In this document: positions 1 to 8,675 of the stretch, in pieces
Layout of the letters: every line of letters begins with the position of its first letter
Numbering within the stretch: position 1 is the stretch's first letter
From: Candidatus Cloacimonadota bacterium
GTDB taxonomy: Bacteria > Cloacimonadota > Cloacimonadia > Cloacimonadales > Cloacimonadaceae
Reading direction: 5' to 3'
NCBI GenBank assembly: GCA_028681035.1
Contig: JAQUJJ010000014.1
Location: 1 to 44,420, forward strand
Length of the DNA stretch: 44,420 nucleotides
Notes under the pieces: generated by a model
The model's input: only the letters and a program-made list of their open reading frames with translations
What the model was told of the DNA's origin: nothing
Database searches by the model: none
Position numbers and translations under genes: made by a program

Positions 1-360
1 GTCTATGGCATTTGCTTTTAAGGTAAGATATGTCTCCGAGACTATCTTGGATTTCAGCTTGGATAGTTTGCCTTCTTGCTCATCAGGATGGCGAGCAAAA
101 AGCTCTTTACTTACAATAAAGCCAAGTATCGAATCCCCCAGAAACTCCATTCTTTCGAAGGGAGAGGGTGCTTTATGATCGTCATAGCGACGCCGCAGAT
201 AGGATTTGTGAGTTAAAGCCGCATGTAACAGCGTGGTATCCTTGAAACTATAGTCTATGCGCTTTTGTAGCTGGACAAGGCTTTTCTCCCATTTGGGGTA
301 TTGCTCCGTTATCTTCTTACTATTAAAATACTCAACAATCTTGGAGATGATTGTTTTCAT
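1..360 (-). CDS. rnc: Ribonuclease III, N-terminal part (cut by window edge)
   Basis: RNase III cuts double-stranded RNA and matures rRNA precursors. Only the first 120 codons are inside the window; the gene runs off the left end. Reading back from an ATG at 358-360, the protein carries the family signature ERMEFLGDSILGF, the acidic metal-binding helix of the RNase III domain, preceded by 'LLHAALTHKSY', also typical of the family. It is the last visible gene of the fatty-acid operon, 33 bases after fabF. An rnc next to acpP-fabF is a common bacterial arrangement and supports the call. The dsRNA-binding domain would lie outside the window. Confidence 0.93.
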   Translation of the reverse strand, partial: MKTIISKIVEYFNSKKITEQYPKWEKSLVQLQKRIDYSFKDTTLLHAALTHKSYLRRRYDDHKAPSPFERMEFLGDSILGFIVSKELFARHPDEQEGKLSKLKSKIVSETYLTLKANAID

Positions 361-393
361 CTGTTTCTCCATCAGGGGCTATAGCCGTATTAC

Positions 394-1635
394 TTACTGA
401 TAGCGCTTGATGATGATGGTAGAATTATGTCCCCCAAACCCAAGAGAGTTGGATAGGGTAGCATTTACAACCTGTTTCACAGCAGTGTGGGGGGTGTAGT
501 CCAAATCACAATTCGGGTCTGGATTAGTTAAGTTTATAGTAGGATGGATAATGCCAGATTCGATGGTTTTAACGCAAACAATGGCTTCAATACCCGCTGC
601 TGAACCCAGCATATGCCCGACCATAGACTTAGTAGAATTGATTTTAACTTTGTAAGCGTAATCGCCAAAAGCAGTTCTGATAGATGCGGTTTCGCCTTTG
701 TCATTAAGCGGAGTGGAAGTGCCATGGGCGTTGATATAATCTATGTCTGTAGCTTTAAGTCCAGCATCCGTAAGAGCCATGTTTATAGCACGGGTGCTGC
801 CTTCACCATCTTCTGTAGGAGCGGTGATGTGGTAAGCGTCGCCGGTAGCACCATAACCTGCCAATTCGGCATATATCTTAGCTCCGCGAGCTTTGGCATG
901 TTCCAGCTCTTCCAATACAAGAATGGCTGCACCTTCGCTCATCACAAAACCATCCCGCAGTGCATCAAAGGGACGGGAGGCTTTTTCGGGTTCGTCATTA
1001 CGGGTGGAAAGGGCACGCATGGATGAAAACCCGCCTACGGCAAGAGGGGTAACTCCAGCTTCGGCTCCACCGCTAATCATAATATCTGCATCGCCGTATT
1101 GAATGGTGCGCATAGCAGTTCCCAGCGCATGATTGGCACTGGCACAAGCACTCATTACATTAAAATTAACACCTTTGAAGTTATGCTCAATACTGATGTG
1201 TGCAGCCGCTATGTTGCCTATCATTTTGGGGATAAAGAAAGGACTGATACGGCTGGGACCACGAGTGTAGCTTTTTATGGTTTCTTCTTCAAAAGTAAGA
1301 ATACCGCCTATACCCGAACCAGTTATCACACCAGTGCGATCGGGATCGAAGGCACCGGGGACAAGCCCTGCATCTTTAACCGCTTCACGTGCTGCGATAA
1401 GCGCATACTGCGTGTAAGCATCCAGTTTCTTCACTTCTTTATGATCGAAGTGGTCTTCAGGATTGTAGTTTTTAATCTCTGCGGCAATCCGAGTAGGTAG
1501 ATTTGAAGTGTCAAAGTGAGTAATAAGCCCCACTCCACTAACGCCATTAATTAAACTCTGCCAAGTTTGGGAAACATTTTGCCCCACCGGGGTGATAGCA
1601 CCCATACCAGTGATAACGACTCTTCTTTTTGACAT
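394..1635 (-). CDS. fabF: 3-oxoacyl-ACP synthase II (KAS II)
   Basis: Condenses malonyl-ACP with growing acyl-ACP in the elongation cycle of type II fatty-acid synthesis in the cytoplasm. The 413-residue length is normal. The Cys-His-His triad is visible: Cys164 in 'NVMSACASA', His304 in 'NAHGTSTPLND' and His341 in 'SMVGHMLGSAAG', with the conserved Lys336 nearby. The N-terminus 'MSKRRVVITGMG' is the standard family start. It follows acpP by about 160 bases, a gap that contains a stem-loop, and precedes rnc. It belongs to the minus-strand operon starting at rpmF. Confidence 0.97.
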   Translation of the reverse strand: MSKRRVVITGMGAITPVGQNVSQTWQSLINGVSGVGLITHFDTSNLPTRIAAEIKNYNPEDHFDHKEVKKLDAYTQYALIAAREAVKDAGLVPGAFDPDRTGVITGSGIGGILTFEEETIKSYTRGPSRISPFFIPKMIGNIAAAHISIEHNFKGVNFNVMSACASANHALGTAMRTIQYGDADIMISGGAEAGVTPLAVGGFSSMRALSTRNDEPEKASRPFDALRDGFVMSEGAAILVLEELEHAKARGAKIYAELAGYGATGDAYHITAPTEDGEGSTRAINMALTDAGLKATDIDYINAHGTSTPLNDKGETASIRTAFGDYAYKVKINSTKSMVGHMLGSAAGIEAIVCVKTIESGIIHPTINLTNPDPNCDLDYTPHTAVKQVVNATLSNSLGFGGHNSTIIIKRYQ

Positions 1636-1750
1636 ATAAACCTCTGTGTATAATTAAATTATGTAAGACTTAGGAATCATGTTGATCTGAAAAATACTGC
1701 TAAGATAAACAGTCTGTAGCATCTTTCAGATTAACACAAAAGGCGGATTC

Positions 1751-1779
1751 AATCCTGATACCTATAAGCTATCAGGATT
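1751..1779 (-). other. Stem-loop between acpP and fabF
   Basis: A perfect 10-bp inverted repeat (AATCCTGATA and its complement) encloses a 9-base loop, about 20 bases after the acpP stop. No U-tract follows the stem on the minus strand, so a full terminator is unlikely. A partial terminator, processing site or mRNA-stabilising hairpin that raises acpP output relative to fabF is the inference. Confidence 0.55.
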
Positions 1780-1798
1780 GATCCACACTAATTTGGGC

Positions 1799-2032
1799 TT
1801 AGCCCAGCTTTTCCTTCAGGTAATCGATAGCCTGTCCAACTGTGCGTAGCTTATCTTGATCTTCATCCGGAATAGTTAATCCGAATTCATCTTCAAAAGC
1901 CATCACAAGTTCAACAGTGTCCAAGGAATCGGCACGAAGGTCTTCGATAAAGTTAGCGGCAGGAACCACTTGAGCTTCTTCTACGCCCAGTTTGTCCATC
2001 ACTATCTGTTTTACTTTTGCTTCAATATCCAT
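1799..2032 (-). CDS. acpP: Acyl carrier protein
   Basis: A small acidic carrier that holds growing acyl chains on a 4'-phosphopantetheine arm and feeds all Fab enzymes encoded around it. The 77-residue length is typical. The prosthetic-group attachment site is Ser36 in the motif '[19 protein letters not shown]'. It lies 64 bases downstream of fabG and upstream of fabF, the classical fabG-acpP-fabF order. A stem-loop follows its stop codon. Confidence 0.98.
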   Translation of the reverse strand: MDIEAKVKQIVMDKLGVEEAQVVPAANFIEDLRADSLDTVELVMAFEDEFGLTIPDEDQDKLRTVGQAIDYLKEKLG

Positions 2033-2096
2033 TATTCCTCCTATGTTATTGAAGAGTGTATTTTATGTTGTTTGGGTATATTTCTTTAGAACTCTA

Positions 2097-2846
2097 TTAA
2101 TGCATGGTCAGTCCGCCATCTACTGCCACAGTTTGCCCGGTGATATATGCACTTGCATCGCCTGCAAGAAATAGGCATAGATTGGCTACATCCAAAGGAC
2201 TTCCCATCTGTTGTAATGGAATTACCTTGGCATATTCGCTGCGGACTTCTGCGCTTAAAGATGCGGTCATCTCGGTTTCAATAAAGCCAGGGGCTACTGC
2301 ATTTACACGCACTCCCCTACCGGCGAATTCTTTGGCGCAGGATTTGGTGAAGGCTATTAAACCACCTTTGGAAGCAGCGTAGTTCGCCTGTCCGGCATTA
2401 CCCATGATGCCGATAACGCTGGCGATATTGATAATGCTGCCCTTGCGGGCTTTCATCATGTGTTTAAAGGCTTTCTGAGTGCATATAAAACTGCCCTTGA
2501 GGTTGATGTCCATCACCAGTTGCCAATCCTCTTCCTTCATTCTAAGAAGAAGGTTGTCCCGTGTAACACCTGCATTGTTTACCAAACAGTCTATTGCGCC
2601 GTGCTGGGTTGCAACATCAGCAAAGATGGCTTCAATGCCCGCACTATCTGTAACATTGCCGGTATAGCCGAAAGCTGTTCCGCCATTGCTGTTTAGAGCT
2701 TTCACGGCACCGTCAACGGCATCAGGCATAATATCTATAATTATTACTTTGGCATTTTCGGAAGCAAAAGCTTCTGCAATAGCAAAGCCAATACCCCTAG
2801 CTGCTCCGGTTATTACCACAACTTTATTTGCCAAGCTATTTGTCAT
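2097..2846 (-). CDS. fabG: 3-oxoacyl-ACP reductase
   Basis: NADPH-dependent reduction of 3-oxoacyl-ACP in fatty-acid elongation. It is a 249-residue short-chain dehydrogenase. The cofactor glycine motif TGAARGIG is at residues 13-20 and NNAG near 90-93. The catalytic residues Asn114, Ser143, Tyr156 and Lys160 ('NYAASKGG') are all present. The C-terminus 'GQTVAVDGGLTMH' is the usual FabG ending. It sits between fabD and acpP in the same operon, which separates it from the many other SDR paralogues. Confidence 0.97.
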   Translation of the reverse strand: MTNSLANKVVVITGAARGIGFAIAEAFASENAKVIIIDIMPDAVDGAVKALNSNGGTAFGYTGNVTDSAGIEAIFADVATQHGAIDCLVNNAGVTRDNLLLRMKEEDWQLVMDINLKGSFICTQKAFKHMMKARKGSIINIASVIGIMGNAGQANYAASKGGLIAFTKSCAKEFAGRGVRVNAVAPGFIETEMTASLSAEVRSEYAKVIPLQQMGSPLDVANLCLFLAGDASAYITGQTVAVDGGLTMH

Positions 2847-2882
2847 TTAAACTCCCTGAATGTGATTCAAAATTTATCTGCA

Positions 2883-3815
2883 TCATCTTATGGCTGATAC
2901 AACAGCATCTACATCTTCTATTTTGTCAATGGAAAAAACTTCTACATCCTTGCTGATGTTCTTTATCATCCCAGACAGTACTTTTTGTGGTCCAAACTCT
3001 ATAAACCGCTGAACTCCTTCAGAAACCATGAACTCCACACACTGCACCCAGCGCACAGGAGAGATAATCTGCTTGGCAAGCTTTTCTCGCTCCATTGCAC
3101 CCTCTGTACAAGGCAGGGCGTCATAGTTAGAAACGATGGGAACAGAGCTGTCTTTAAAGTTCAAGGTCTTCATCTCGTCATAGAGCCATAAGCTGGCTTG
3201 GGCAATCAAAGGAGTGTGAAAAGGACCACCGACCACTAAAGGAAGAACCCTTTTTGCGCCCTTGCTCTTGGCAAGTTCACCTGCTGCTGCCACCCCTTCG
3301 GCTGTGCCTGAGATTACTGTTTGGATAGGAGTGTTAAAGTTTACCGCCTGCACTAAGCCAGCGGAAGATGCCTCTGTGCATATATCTACTACACTTTGTG
3401 CATCCAAGCCTATTATAGCGGACATGGCAAAGGGAACTCCGGCATTGGCTTTGATCATATATTCCCCACGTTTGTGCACCAAATGCATAGCCTCGGCAGT
3501 AGATAACATACCGGCAGCTACTAAGGCACTGAACTCACCAAGTGAGTGACCAGCAACATAAGCCGGTTGCACATTGCTGTGGGCTTGGAAACGTCTTAAT
3601 GCAGCAATGCTATGAAAGAGGATGGCGGGTTGCGTGTAGCTTGTTTGTTTAAGGCTTTCTTCTGGTCCTTCTTGCATAACTTGAAACAGGTTTGTCTGGT
3701 GGTCTTTATCGAAAGCAGCAATTATCTCTTGATTCTGTGGATTGCTTTGAATAAAGTCCAAAGCCATTCCAATGTACTGAGCACCCTGTCCGGGAAAAAC
3801 AAAAGCAGTCTTCAT
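2883..3815 (-). CDS. fabD: Malonyl-CoA:ACP transacylase
   Basis: Moves malonyl from CoA to ACP, supplying the extender unit for FabH and FabF. It has 310 residues. The start 'FPGQGAQYIGM' and the nucleophile elbow GHSLGEFSAL (Ser91) are diagnostic. Arg116 and His200 ('GGPFHTPLI') complete the active site. The ATG is preceded by a purine-rich RBS (GCGAGGA). It is 19 bases after fabH and 36 before fabG, in the same operon. Confidence 0.97.
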   Translation of the reverse strand: MKTAFVFPGQGAQYIGMALDFIQSNPQNQEIIAAFDKDHQTNLFQVMQEGPEESLKQTSYTQPAILFHSIAALRRFQAHSNVQPAYVAGHSLGEFSALVAAGMLSTAEAMHLVHKRGEYMIKANAGVPFAMSAIIGLDAQSVVDICTEASSAGLVQAVNFNTPIQTVISGTAEGVAAAGELAKSKGAKRVLPLVVGGPFHTPLIAQASLWLYDEMKTLNFKDSSVPIVSNYDALPCTEGAMEREKLAKQIISPVRWVQCVEFMVSEGVQRFIEFGPQKVLSGMIKNISKDVEVFSIDKIEDVDAVVSAIR

Positions 3816-3834
3816 CTTAATCCTCGCCTCTTGT

Positions 3835-4824
3835 TTAATATCTGGCTAACACGCTTCCCCAAGTGATGCCTGCTCCAAAAGAGGTAAGCAGGATAATATC
3901 ACCCCTGCGGATTTTCTTGTTCCGAATAGCTTCATCGGTGGCAAGGGGGATTGTAGCAGAGGAAGTATTGCCGTATTTCTCTATGTTTACGATAACCTTA
4001 CTCATGGGAACGCGCATCTTATCCGCCAGCCCTTCAATAATCCTCAAGTTAGCCTGATGAGGGATAACCCAATCAACATCAGCAACGCTAAGGTTGTTGC
4101 GCTTAAGCAGCTCATCCGATGAGGCATACATGGATTTGATGGCATTCTTGTAAATACGGTTGCCTTCCATGTAAACGGTATGCAGATTGGCATCCACGCT
4201 GTCATGTGAGGCTGGCATTCGAGAACCACCTGCTTGTTGAATAAGCAGCTCGCCCAGGCTGCCATCGGCATCTATTTTAGTATCAATAATGCGGGATATA
4301 TCGCTTGCTTCTGCACGGCTGACGATGGTTGCGCCCGAGCCATCTCCAAAAAGCACGCAGGTATTGCGGTCTGTCCAGTTGGTTATTTTGGTAAGCACTT
4401 CCACGCCGATAACCAGTACATGCTTGGCAATACCGTTTTCCACATACTGTCTAGCTACATCCAAGGCATAGATAAAACCAGTGCAACCTGCGGAGACATC
4501 AAAAGCTGGGACGTTCTTTAAGCCCAGTTTCGCCTGTACAAGGCAAGCAGTGGAGGGGAAGGGATGATCGCCAGTGATAGTGGCGACAATAATTAAATCT
4601 ATATCTTTGTATTTTACGTTAGAGCTTTCGATTGCGTTTACTGCTGCTTGATGGGCAAAGTCACTTGCTGCCTCTGTTTCTGAGGCAATATGGCGTTCAG
4701 ACATGCCCGTGCGTGAGCGAATCCATTCGTCTGTAGTATCAACAATCTTTTCGAGGTCGAAGTTAGTAAGTATTTTTTTGGGGGCATAGCTGCCGAAGGA
4801 AGAGAACTTGGCATGATAAAGCAT
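3835..4824 (-). CDS. fabH: 3-oxoacyl-ACP synthase III
   Basis: Starts fatty-acid synthesis by condensing an acyl-CoA primer with malonyl-ACP. It has 329 residues. The triad is Cys114 in 'VSAGCTGFIYAL', His256 in 'IPHQANLRI' and Asn286 in 'KYGNTSSATIPLA'. Its ATG overlaps the plsX stop codon by one base (TAATG), so the two are probably translationally coupled. The primer preference (acetyl or branched acyl) cannot be read from the motifs. Confidence 0.97.
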   Translation of the reverse strand: MLYHAKFSSFGSYAPKKILTNFDLEKIVDTTDEWIRSRTGMSERHIASETEAASDFAHQAAVNAIESSNVKYKDIDLIIVATITGDHPFPSTACLVQAKLGLKNVPAFDVSAGCTGFIYALDVARQYVENGIAKHVLVIGVEVLTKITNWTDRNTCVLFGDGSGATIVSRAEASDISRIIDTKIDADGSLGELLIQQAGGSRMPASHDSVDANLHTVYMEGNRIYKNAIKSMYASSDELLKRNNLSVADVDWVIPHQANLRIIEGLADKMRVPMSKVIVNIEKYGNTSSATIPLATDEAIRNKKIRRGDIILLTSFGAGITWGSVLARY

Positions 4825-5822
4825 TATGAAATCCTCTCATAGTATTCTTTAGCATGGTTTATGAAACCGGATTTAGCAATACGGTCGGCAAAACGGATAG
4901 CGTTCTTCATGGCTTTGGCATTACTACGTCCGTGCGAAACCACAGTAAGACCATTAAGTCCCACCAGTAAGGCTCCACCATATTCGGTATGATCCAGTTT
5001 CTTCTTCATATAAGTATAAACTGGATAGGATAGTATCGCACCCAGTTTAGCAATCCAATCTTTATTAATCTGCTCTTTAAGAATCTCAAATATCGAAAAG
5101 CCTACACCTTCAATTGTTTTTAACACTACATTGCCCACAAAACCATCGCATACAATTACATCCGTAACACCGCGGATAATATCCTTACCCTCTATATTAC
5201 CGACAAAATTGATATCAGGGCAAGTGTTTAGTAGCTGATATGCTTGCTTGGTTATAGCATTGCCCTTAGCACTTTCTTCTCCAATGTTCAGCAAAGAAAC
5301 CTTCGGGCGTGCCTGGTTGAAAAAGAACTCGTAGTACAAGCTGCCAAGCTGAGCAAATTGAAGGAGGTTTTCGGCATTGCAATCCACATTAGCTCCCATA
5401 TCCAGCAGTATTTCAGAACCTATCTGAGTGGGAAACTGCACTGCTATGGCGGGACGAAGGACGTTTTTTATCCTTCCATATCCAATAAGGGATGCTGCCA
5501 TAGCGGCACCAGTATTACCGGCACTAATCACTGCATCTGCGCGCTTTTGGTTGTATAGTTCTATCGCTACCACCATAGAGGAATCCTTCTTCGTGCGAAC
5601 AGAAGATGAAGCACTATCGCCCATTTCTATACGCTGTGAAGCATGGACAACAGTAATCCTGGCTGGATCGAAGAAGAACTTTTCCAATTCCTTGGTCAAT
5701 ATCTTTTCGTCCCCAACCAGGATCACTTCGTCACACAAATCTTCCTTGATTGCTAGAACGGCGCCTTCAATTTCGGGAAACGGTGCATTATCGCTCCCAA
5801 AAGCATCGAGGGCAATGCGCAC
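4824..5822 (-). CDS. plsX: Phosphate acyltransferase PlsX
   Basis: Converts acyl-ACP to acyl-phosphate, the donor for glycerol-3-phosphate acylation by PlsY, and so links fatty-acid synthesis to phospholipid. The 332-residue protein begins 'MRIALDAFGSDNAPFPEIEGA', matching the family start, and contains the conserved 'SAGNTGAAMAASL' and 'CDGFVGNVVLKT' stretches. The start codon is GTG (5820-5822), placed one base after the rpmF stop. An ATG nearby is out of frame. It overlaps fabH by one base. Confidence 0.96.
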   Translation of the reverse strand: MRIALDAFGSDNAPFPEIEGAVLAIKEDLCDEVILVGDEKILTKELEKFFFDPARITVVHASQRIEMGDSASSSVRTKKDSSMVVAIELYNQKRADAVISAGNTGAAMAASLIGYGRIKNVLRPAIAVQFPTQIGSEILLDMGANVDCNAENLLQFAQLGSLYYEFFFNQARPKVSLLNIGEESAKGNAITKQAYQLLNTCPDINFVGNIEGKDIIRGVTDVIVCDGFVGNVVLKTIEGVGFSIFEILKEQINKDWIAKLGAILSYPVYTYMKKKLDHTEYGGALLVGLNGLTVVSHGRSNAKAMKNAIRFADRIAKSGFINHAKEYYERIS

Positions 5823-5823
5823 A

Positions 5824-6003
5824 TTACTCCTTGGCGTCGATTATCTGCTTACCGTTATAGGTGCCGCAGTTGTTGCAGATGTGATGTGAACGCGAAGCTT
5901 CACCACATTTACTGCAGGTCGAAAAGCTCGGGGGAGTAAGCGCATCATGTGTTCTGCGTTTATCTCTACGGGTCTTCGAAGTCTTTCTTTTTGGGACTGC
6001 CAT
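5824..6003 (-). CDS. rpmF: 50S ribosomal protein L32
   Basis: A 59-residue large-subunit ribosomal protein beginning MAVPKRKTSKTRRDKRRTHD, the canonical L32 start. Two CxxC pairs (CSKC and CNNC, about residues 31-34 and 44-47) form a zinc ribbon, so this is the zinc-binding version. An RBS (AAGGAG) precedes the ATG. It is the first gene of the operon, and rpmF-plsX-fabH is a widely conserved order. The DUF177 (YceD) gene often found upstream of rpmF is absent here. Confidence 0.96.
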   Translation of the reverse strand: MAVPKRKTSKTRRDKRRTHDALTPPSFSTCSKCGEASRSHHICNNCGTYNGKQIIDAKE

Positions 6004-6132
6004 CGGTTTCTCCTTGGTTTATAGCAAACAGAAACAACAAATCCTTAATACTGTATTAACGTGATAAGCTTGTGTTGTAGCTGTAGTGCATGTAAGTTTT
6101 TATCAGTTAGAGGATAAACTTCGTGGGGGCTG

Positions 6133-6204
6133 ATTTTGTCAACCAAAAAAAGCCAAACAGCTATTCCCCCTTTTTTGTAGCGGCATTTTGGGGGAGTAGT
6201 TTAT
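6133..6204 (-). promoter_or_regulatory. Promoter-like block upstream of rpmF operon
   Basis: On the minus strand, TTGACAAAAT (6133-6142) is a perfect -35-like hexamer about 130 bases upstream of rpmF. A weak -10 candidate (GTTTAT/TTTATC) follows at 17-18 bases. Twenty bases upstream lies GGGGAAT (6163-6169), and further up ATAAACTACT (6195-6204). The same three words, with the same 20-base gap, recur upstream of the DUF4390 gene at 36,640-36,700. Promoter function is inferred. Confidence 0.5.
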
Positions 6205-6352
6205 GGATTAGTTACATGGATTGGGCGGATTTAACGGATCAGCACGGATCAGGGACAAAGAGGATAAACATAAGCCAGTGAATTGTATCAGATTTCTGAT
6301 ATCATCCGTGAAAATCCGTCTAACTCGTTAAACCCGTGTTGCTATCAATTTT
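6205..6352. repeat. Dispersed inverted-repeat element, copy 1
   Basis: This fills most of the 364-base gap between rmuC and rpmF. A left part with GCGGATTTAACGGAT and CACGGAT faces a right part with ATCCGTGAAAATCCGTC and ending near GTTGCTAT, an imperfect inverted repeat. The related copy at 36,721-36,878 has much better matched arms. In both places it lies directly upstream of the promoter-like block of a minus-strand operon. Confidence 0.6.
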
Positions 6353-6367
6353 TAGGGCTGTGCAAAT

Positions 6368-7786
6368 CTAAATGTCTTCTTCAGAATCCTCTATAACAGC
6401 GACATCATCCAAATCCAAGACCTGTTTACTTTCCAAAGCCGGCATATCCTGCATTTTGCTAAGCCGTTTTTCTATCTGCCTGCTTCGATGGCTGGCTTTT
6501 TCGATGGTGTTAGATGCTTCTTGCAGTTTCTTTTGGGTCAGGTCTAAAACTCCACCGAACTTACCAAATTCATGCTTAACGGCACTGAGGATTTTCCATA
6601 CTTCAGAGGATTTCTTTTGGATGGCAAGGGTCTGAAATCCCACCTGTAGGCTATTTATCAGAGCTGCGGCGGTGGTAGGTCCACTAAGGATAACATGATA
6701 TTCTCTCATCACCACCTCGAACAAACCTATATTACGCAAAGCTTCTGCATACAGCCCTTCAAAAGGCAGAAATAGGATGCCGAAATCCGTAGTCTGCGGA
6801 GGGTTTAGGTACTTATCCCGAATGTCCCGCGCACAGCCTTTAATCCTTAATACCATATTCTTGCGGGCGTTTTCCACTGCTAAAGCATCTCCAGCTTCAT
6901 AAGCTTCCATCAGACGATGGTAATCTTCAATGGGGAATTTGGCATCAATCGGCAAATACACGCTTTCCAAATCATCATCTTTTCCGGGGAGGCGAATGGC
7001 AAATTCCACCACTTCATCACGGCGTTTATTGGGCTTAAAGTTCTTTTCGTACTGATCTGGAGTAAGCATATCTTCCAATAGGTTTTCTAGCTGAATTTCG
7101 CCCAGAATACCACGAGTTTTCACGTTGGTGAGTGCTTTTTTGAGGTCTCCCACACCAATGGCAAGAGTCTGCATTTCGCCCATGCTTTTATGCACCAGTT
7201 CCAGACGTTCACTTACAATCTTGAAACTATCCCCCAGACGCTTTTCCAGCGTTTCATGCAGCTTTTCATCTACAGTGATGCGCATTTGCTCCAGTTTCGT
7301 TTCGTTGTTCAGCCGAATTTGTTCCATCTGGGTTTCGATGCTTTTACGCAGAGTGTCGGCTTGTAGCTGCTGAGCTGTATTTAGCTCACTCATGCGGCGA
7401 CTAAAGTTTTCCGATAGGTTGTTTAAAGATGTCTTTTGTTCTTCCCTGTTTTTGGCAGCATCAGCGTTTAATTGTTGTTTCAGGGTATTATTAGCATTGC
7501 TCATTTCTTCGCGCAAGGCTTGGTTCTGTTGGCTTAAAGCCTCGTTCTGAATGCGAATAGAATCGCTTAGTTCTCTGCGGTTATCCATGCTGATACTTAG
7601 CAGTTCGGTGCGCAGGCGGCTCATTTCTTCGCGATTGTAACGGTCGAAGGTTTCAAGTGAGACCTTTAATTCTTTTATAGATTCCTCGCCAGAGCTTTGA
7701 GGACGGCGTACTAAGCGCAACAGATAAAGCAATGTGATGAAAGCGATTAAAGTGGATGTTATTAACAAGATATAGGTGGTTACCAT
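6368..7786 (-). CDS. rmuC: RmuC family DNA recombination protein
   Basis: RmuC proteins are thought to limit recombination at inverted repeats; their nuclease-like role is not firmly established. The 472-residue protein has one N-terminal membrane segment (about residues 4-24), a long charged coiled coil (about 30-200) and then the conserved RmuC domain with 'GILGEIQLENLLEDML', 'PIDAKFPIEDYHRLMEA' and 'FLPFEGLYAEALRN'. It starts 13 bases after the upstream repressor gene. Its RBS (AAGGGAGG) overlaps that gene's stop codon, so the two are surely co-transcribed. Confidence 0.93.
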   Translation of the reverse strand: MVTTYILLITSTLIAFITLLYLLRLVRRPQSSGEESIKELKVSLETFDRYNREEMSRLRTELLSISMDNRRELSDSIRIQNEALSQQNQALREEMSNANNTLKQQLNADAAKNREEQKTSLNNLSENFSRRMSELNTAQQLQADTLRKSIETQMEQIRLNNETKLEQMRITVDEKLHETLEKRLGDSFKIVSERLELVHKSMGEMQTLAIGVGDLKKALTNVKTRGILGEIQLENLLEDMLTPDQYEKNFKPNKRRDEVVEFAIRLPGKDDDLESVYLPIDAKFPIEDYHRLMEAYEAGDALAVENARKNMVLRIKGCARDIRDKYLNPPQTTDFGILFLPFEGLYAEALRNIGLFEVVMREYHVILSGPTTAAALINSLQVGFQTLAIQKKSSEVWKILSAVKHEFGKFGGVLDLTQKKLQEASNTIEKASHRSRQIEKRLSKMQDMPALESKQVLDLDDVAVIEDSEEDI

Positions 7787-7799
7787 ACTTGCGCCTCCC

Positions 7800-8528
7800 T
7801 TAACTCTTTGCTAAAACGCGGAACAGATAAAAGAGAGAACCGATTAACGCCACATCACGGTGGTTATCTGGATTTACTATTATCGGCTGATAGTCCTCGT
7901 TTAGCGGCACCAATACAATCATCTGCTTGGCATCATCCAGCATCAGTTTCTTTAAAGTGATGGCTCCATCAATACGCACGGCACAAATCTTACCTTCCAG
8001 ATGCCGCCAATCCTGATCTTGGCGAATAAGAACCACGTCATTATGCCTGATATCCGGCTCCATACTGCGTCCATTTACGCGGAGCGCCATATAGTTTGCC
8101 ACGATACCATGAACCATACTGCGGCGGACAGAAACCACATCCACAGTATCTCCAAAGCTCTCAAGAGGTTCACCGGCTGCGATTTCTCCCGTTACATTAA
8201 AATTTACCGATTCCGAATCTATCATCCCCCGACGGGCTTGAACAATCTCTTCCAAGCTGGCATTCATCATCTTTTGTAGCTTATCCCAATCCTTGTTTTG
8301 TTGCTTGGATATTTCAGGATGGCTAAACATTTGCCCTTCTCCGGTGATTAGCCAATGTAAATCAACCCTGTATTTATGGGCAATCTCAATGAGGGTTTCC
8401 AACGAAGGTTTAGTACGTCCGCTTTCCATTTGCGATATGGCAGAAGGATTCATCATCAGTGCCTTCGCCATCTCTATCTGCTTTAAACGCAATGCGCTGC
8501 GGATAGCCTTAAGTCTTTCTCCAAGCAT
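7800..8528 (-). CDS. XRE-type repressor with LexA-like S24 self-cleavage domain
   Basis: A 242-residue transcription factor. Residues 1-65 form an XRE/Cro helix-turn-helix ('KQIEMAKALMMNPSAISQMESG'). Residues about 108-235 form a peptidase S24 domain with the Ala118-Gly119 cleavage site in 'TGEIAAGEPLES', catalytic Ser155 in 'VNGRSMEPDI' and Lys193 in 'GAITLKKL'. This is the cI/LexA-type latch released by RecA-ssDNA or a similar signal. It is not LexA itself, whose DNA-binding domain is a winged helix. It leads a two-gene operon with rmuC. A DNA-damage response controller, or a domesticated phage repressor, is the likely role. Confidence 0.88.
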   Translation of the reverse strand: MLGERLKAIRSALRLKQIEMAKALMMNPSAISQMESGRTKPSLETLIEIAHKYRVDLHWLITGEGQMFSHPEISKQQNKDWDKLQKMMNASLEEIVQARRGMIDSESVNFNVTGEIAAGEPLESFGDTVDVVSVRRSMVHGIVANYMALRVNGRSMEPDIRHNDVVLIRQDQDWRHLEGKICAVRIDGAITLKKLMLDDAKQMIVLVPLNEDYQPIIVNPDNHRDVALIGSLFYLFRVLAKS

Positions 8529-8593
8529 AAGCCATCTCCTTTCTTAAAATGTTTAGAACTGCTAAAGTATCTTGGTCTAACTCACATAAAGAC

Positions 8594-8622
8594 AATATAA
8601 TTAGCAATGCTTAATATGTCAA
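8594..8622 (-). promoter_or_regulatory. Promoter of the repressor-rmuC operon
   Basis: On the minus strand TTGACA (8617-8622) and TATATT (8594-8599) are separated by exactly 17 bases, about 65 bases upstream of the repressor ATG. It is the best sigma-70-like promoter seen in the window. A weak dyad (TTTAGAAC facing GGTCTAA) lies between it and the gene and could be an operator for self-repression. Confidence 0.65.
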
Positions 8623-8675
8623 GGGATATTTACGTGGCAGGAATCCGCCCAATCGATTTCTCGCTTAGTTTTTGC

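Noticed and set aside
613..1500. Open frames of up to 137 codons on the plus strand opposite fabF
   Set aside because: They are antisense shadows of a conserved gene, overlap each other, and have no family motifs.
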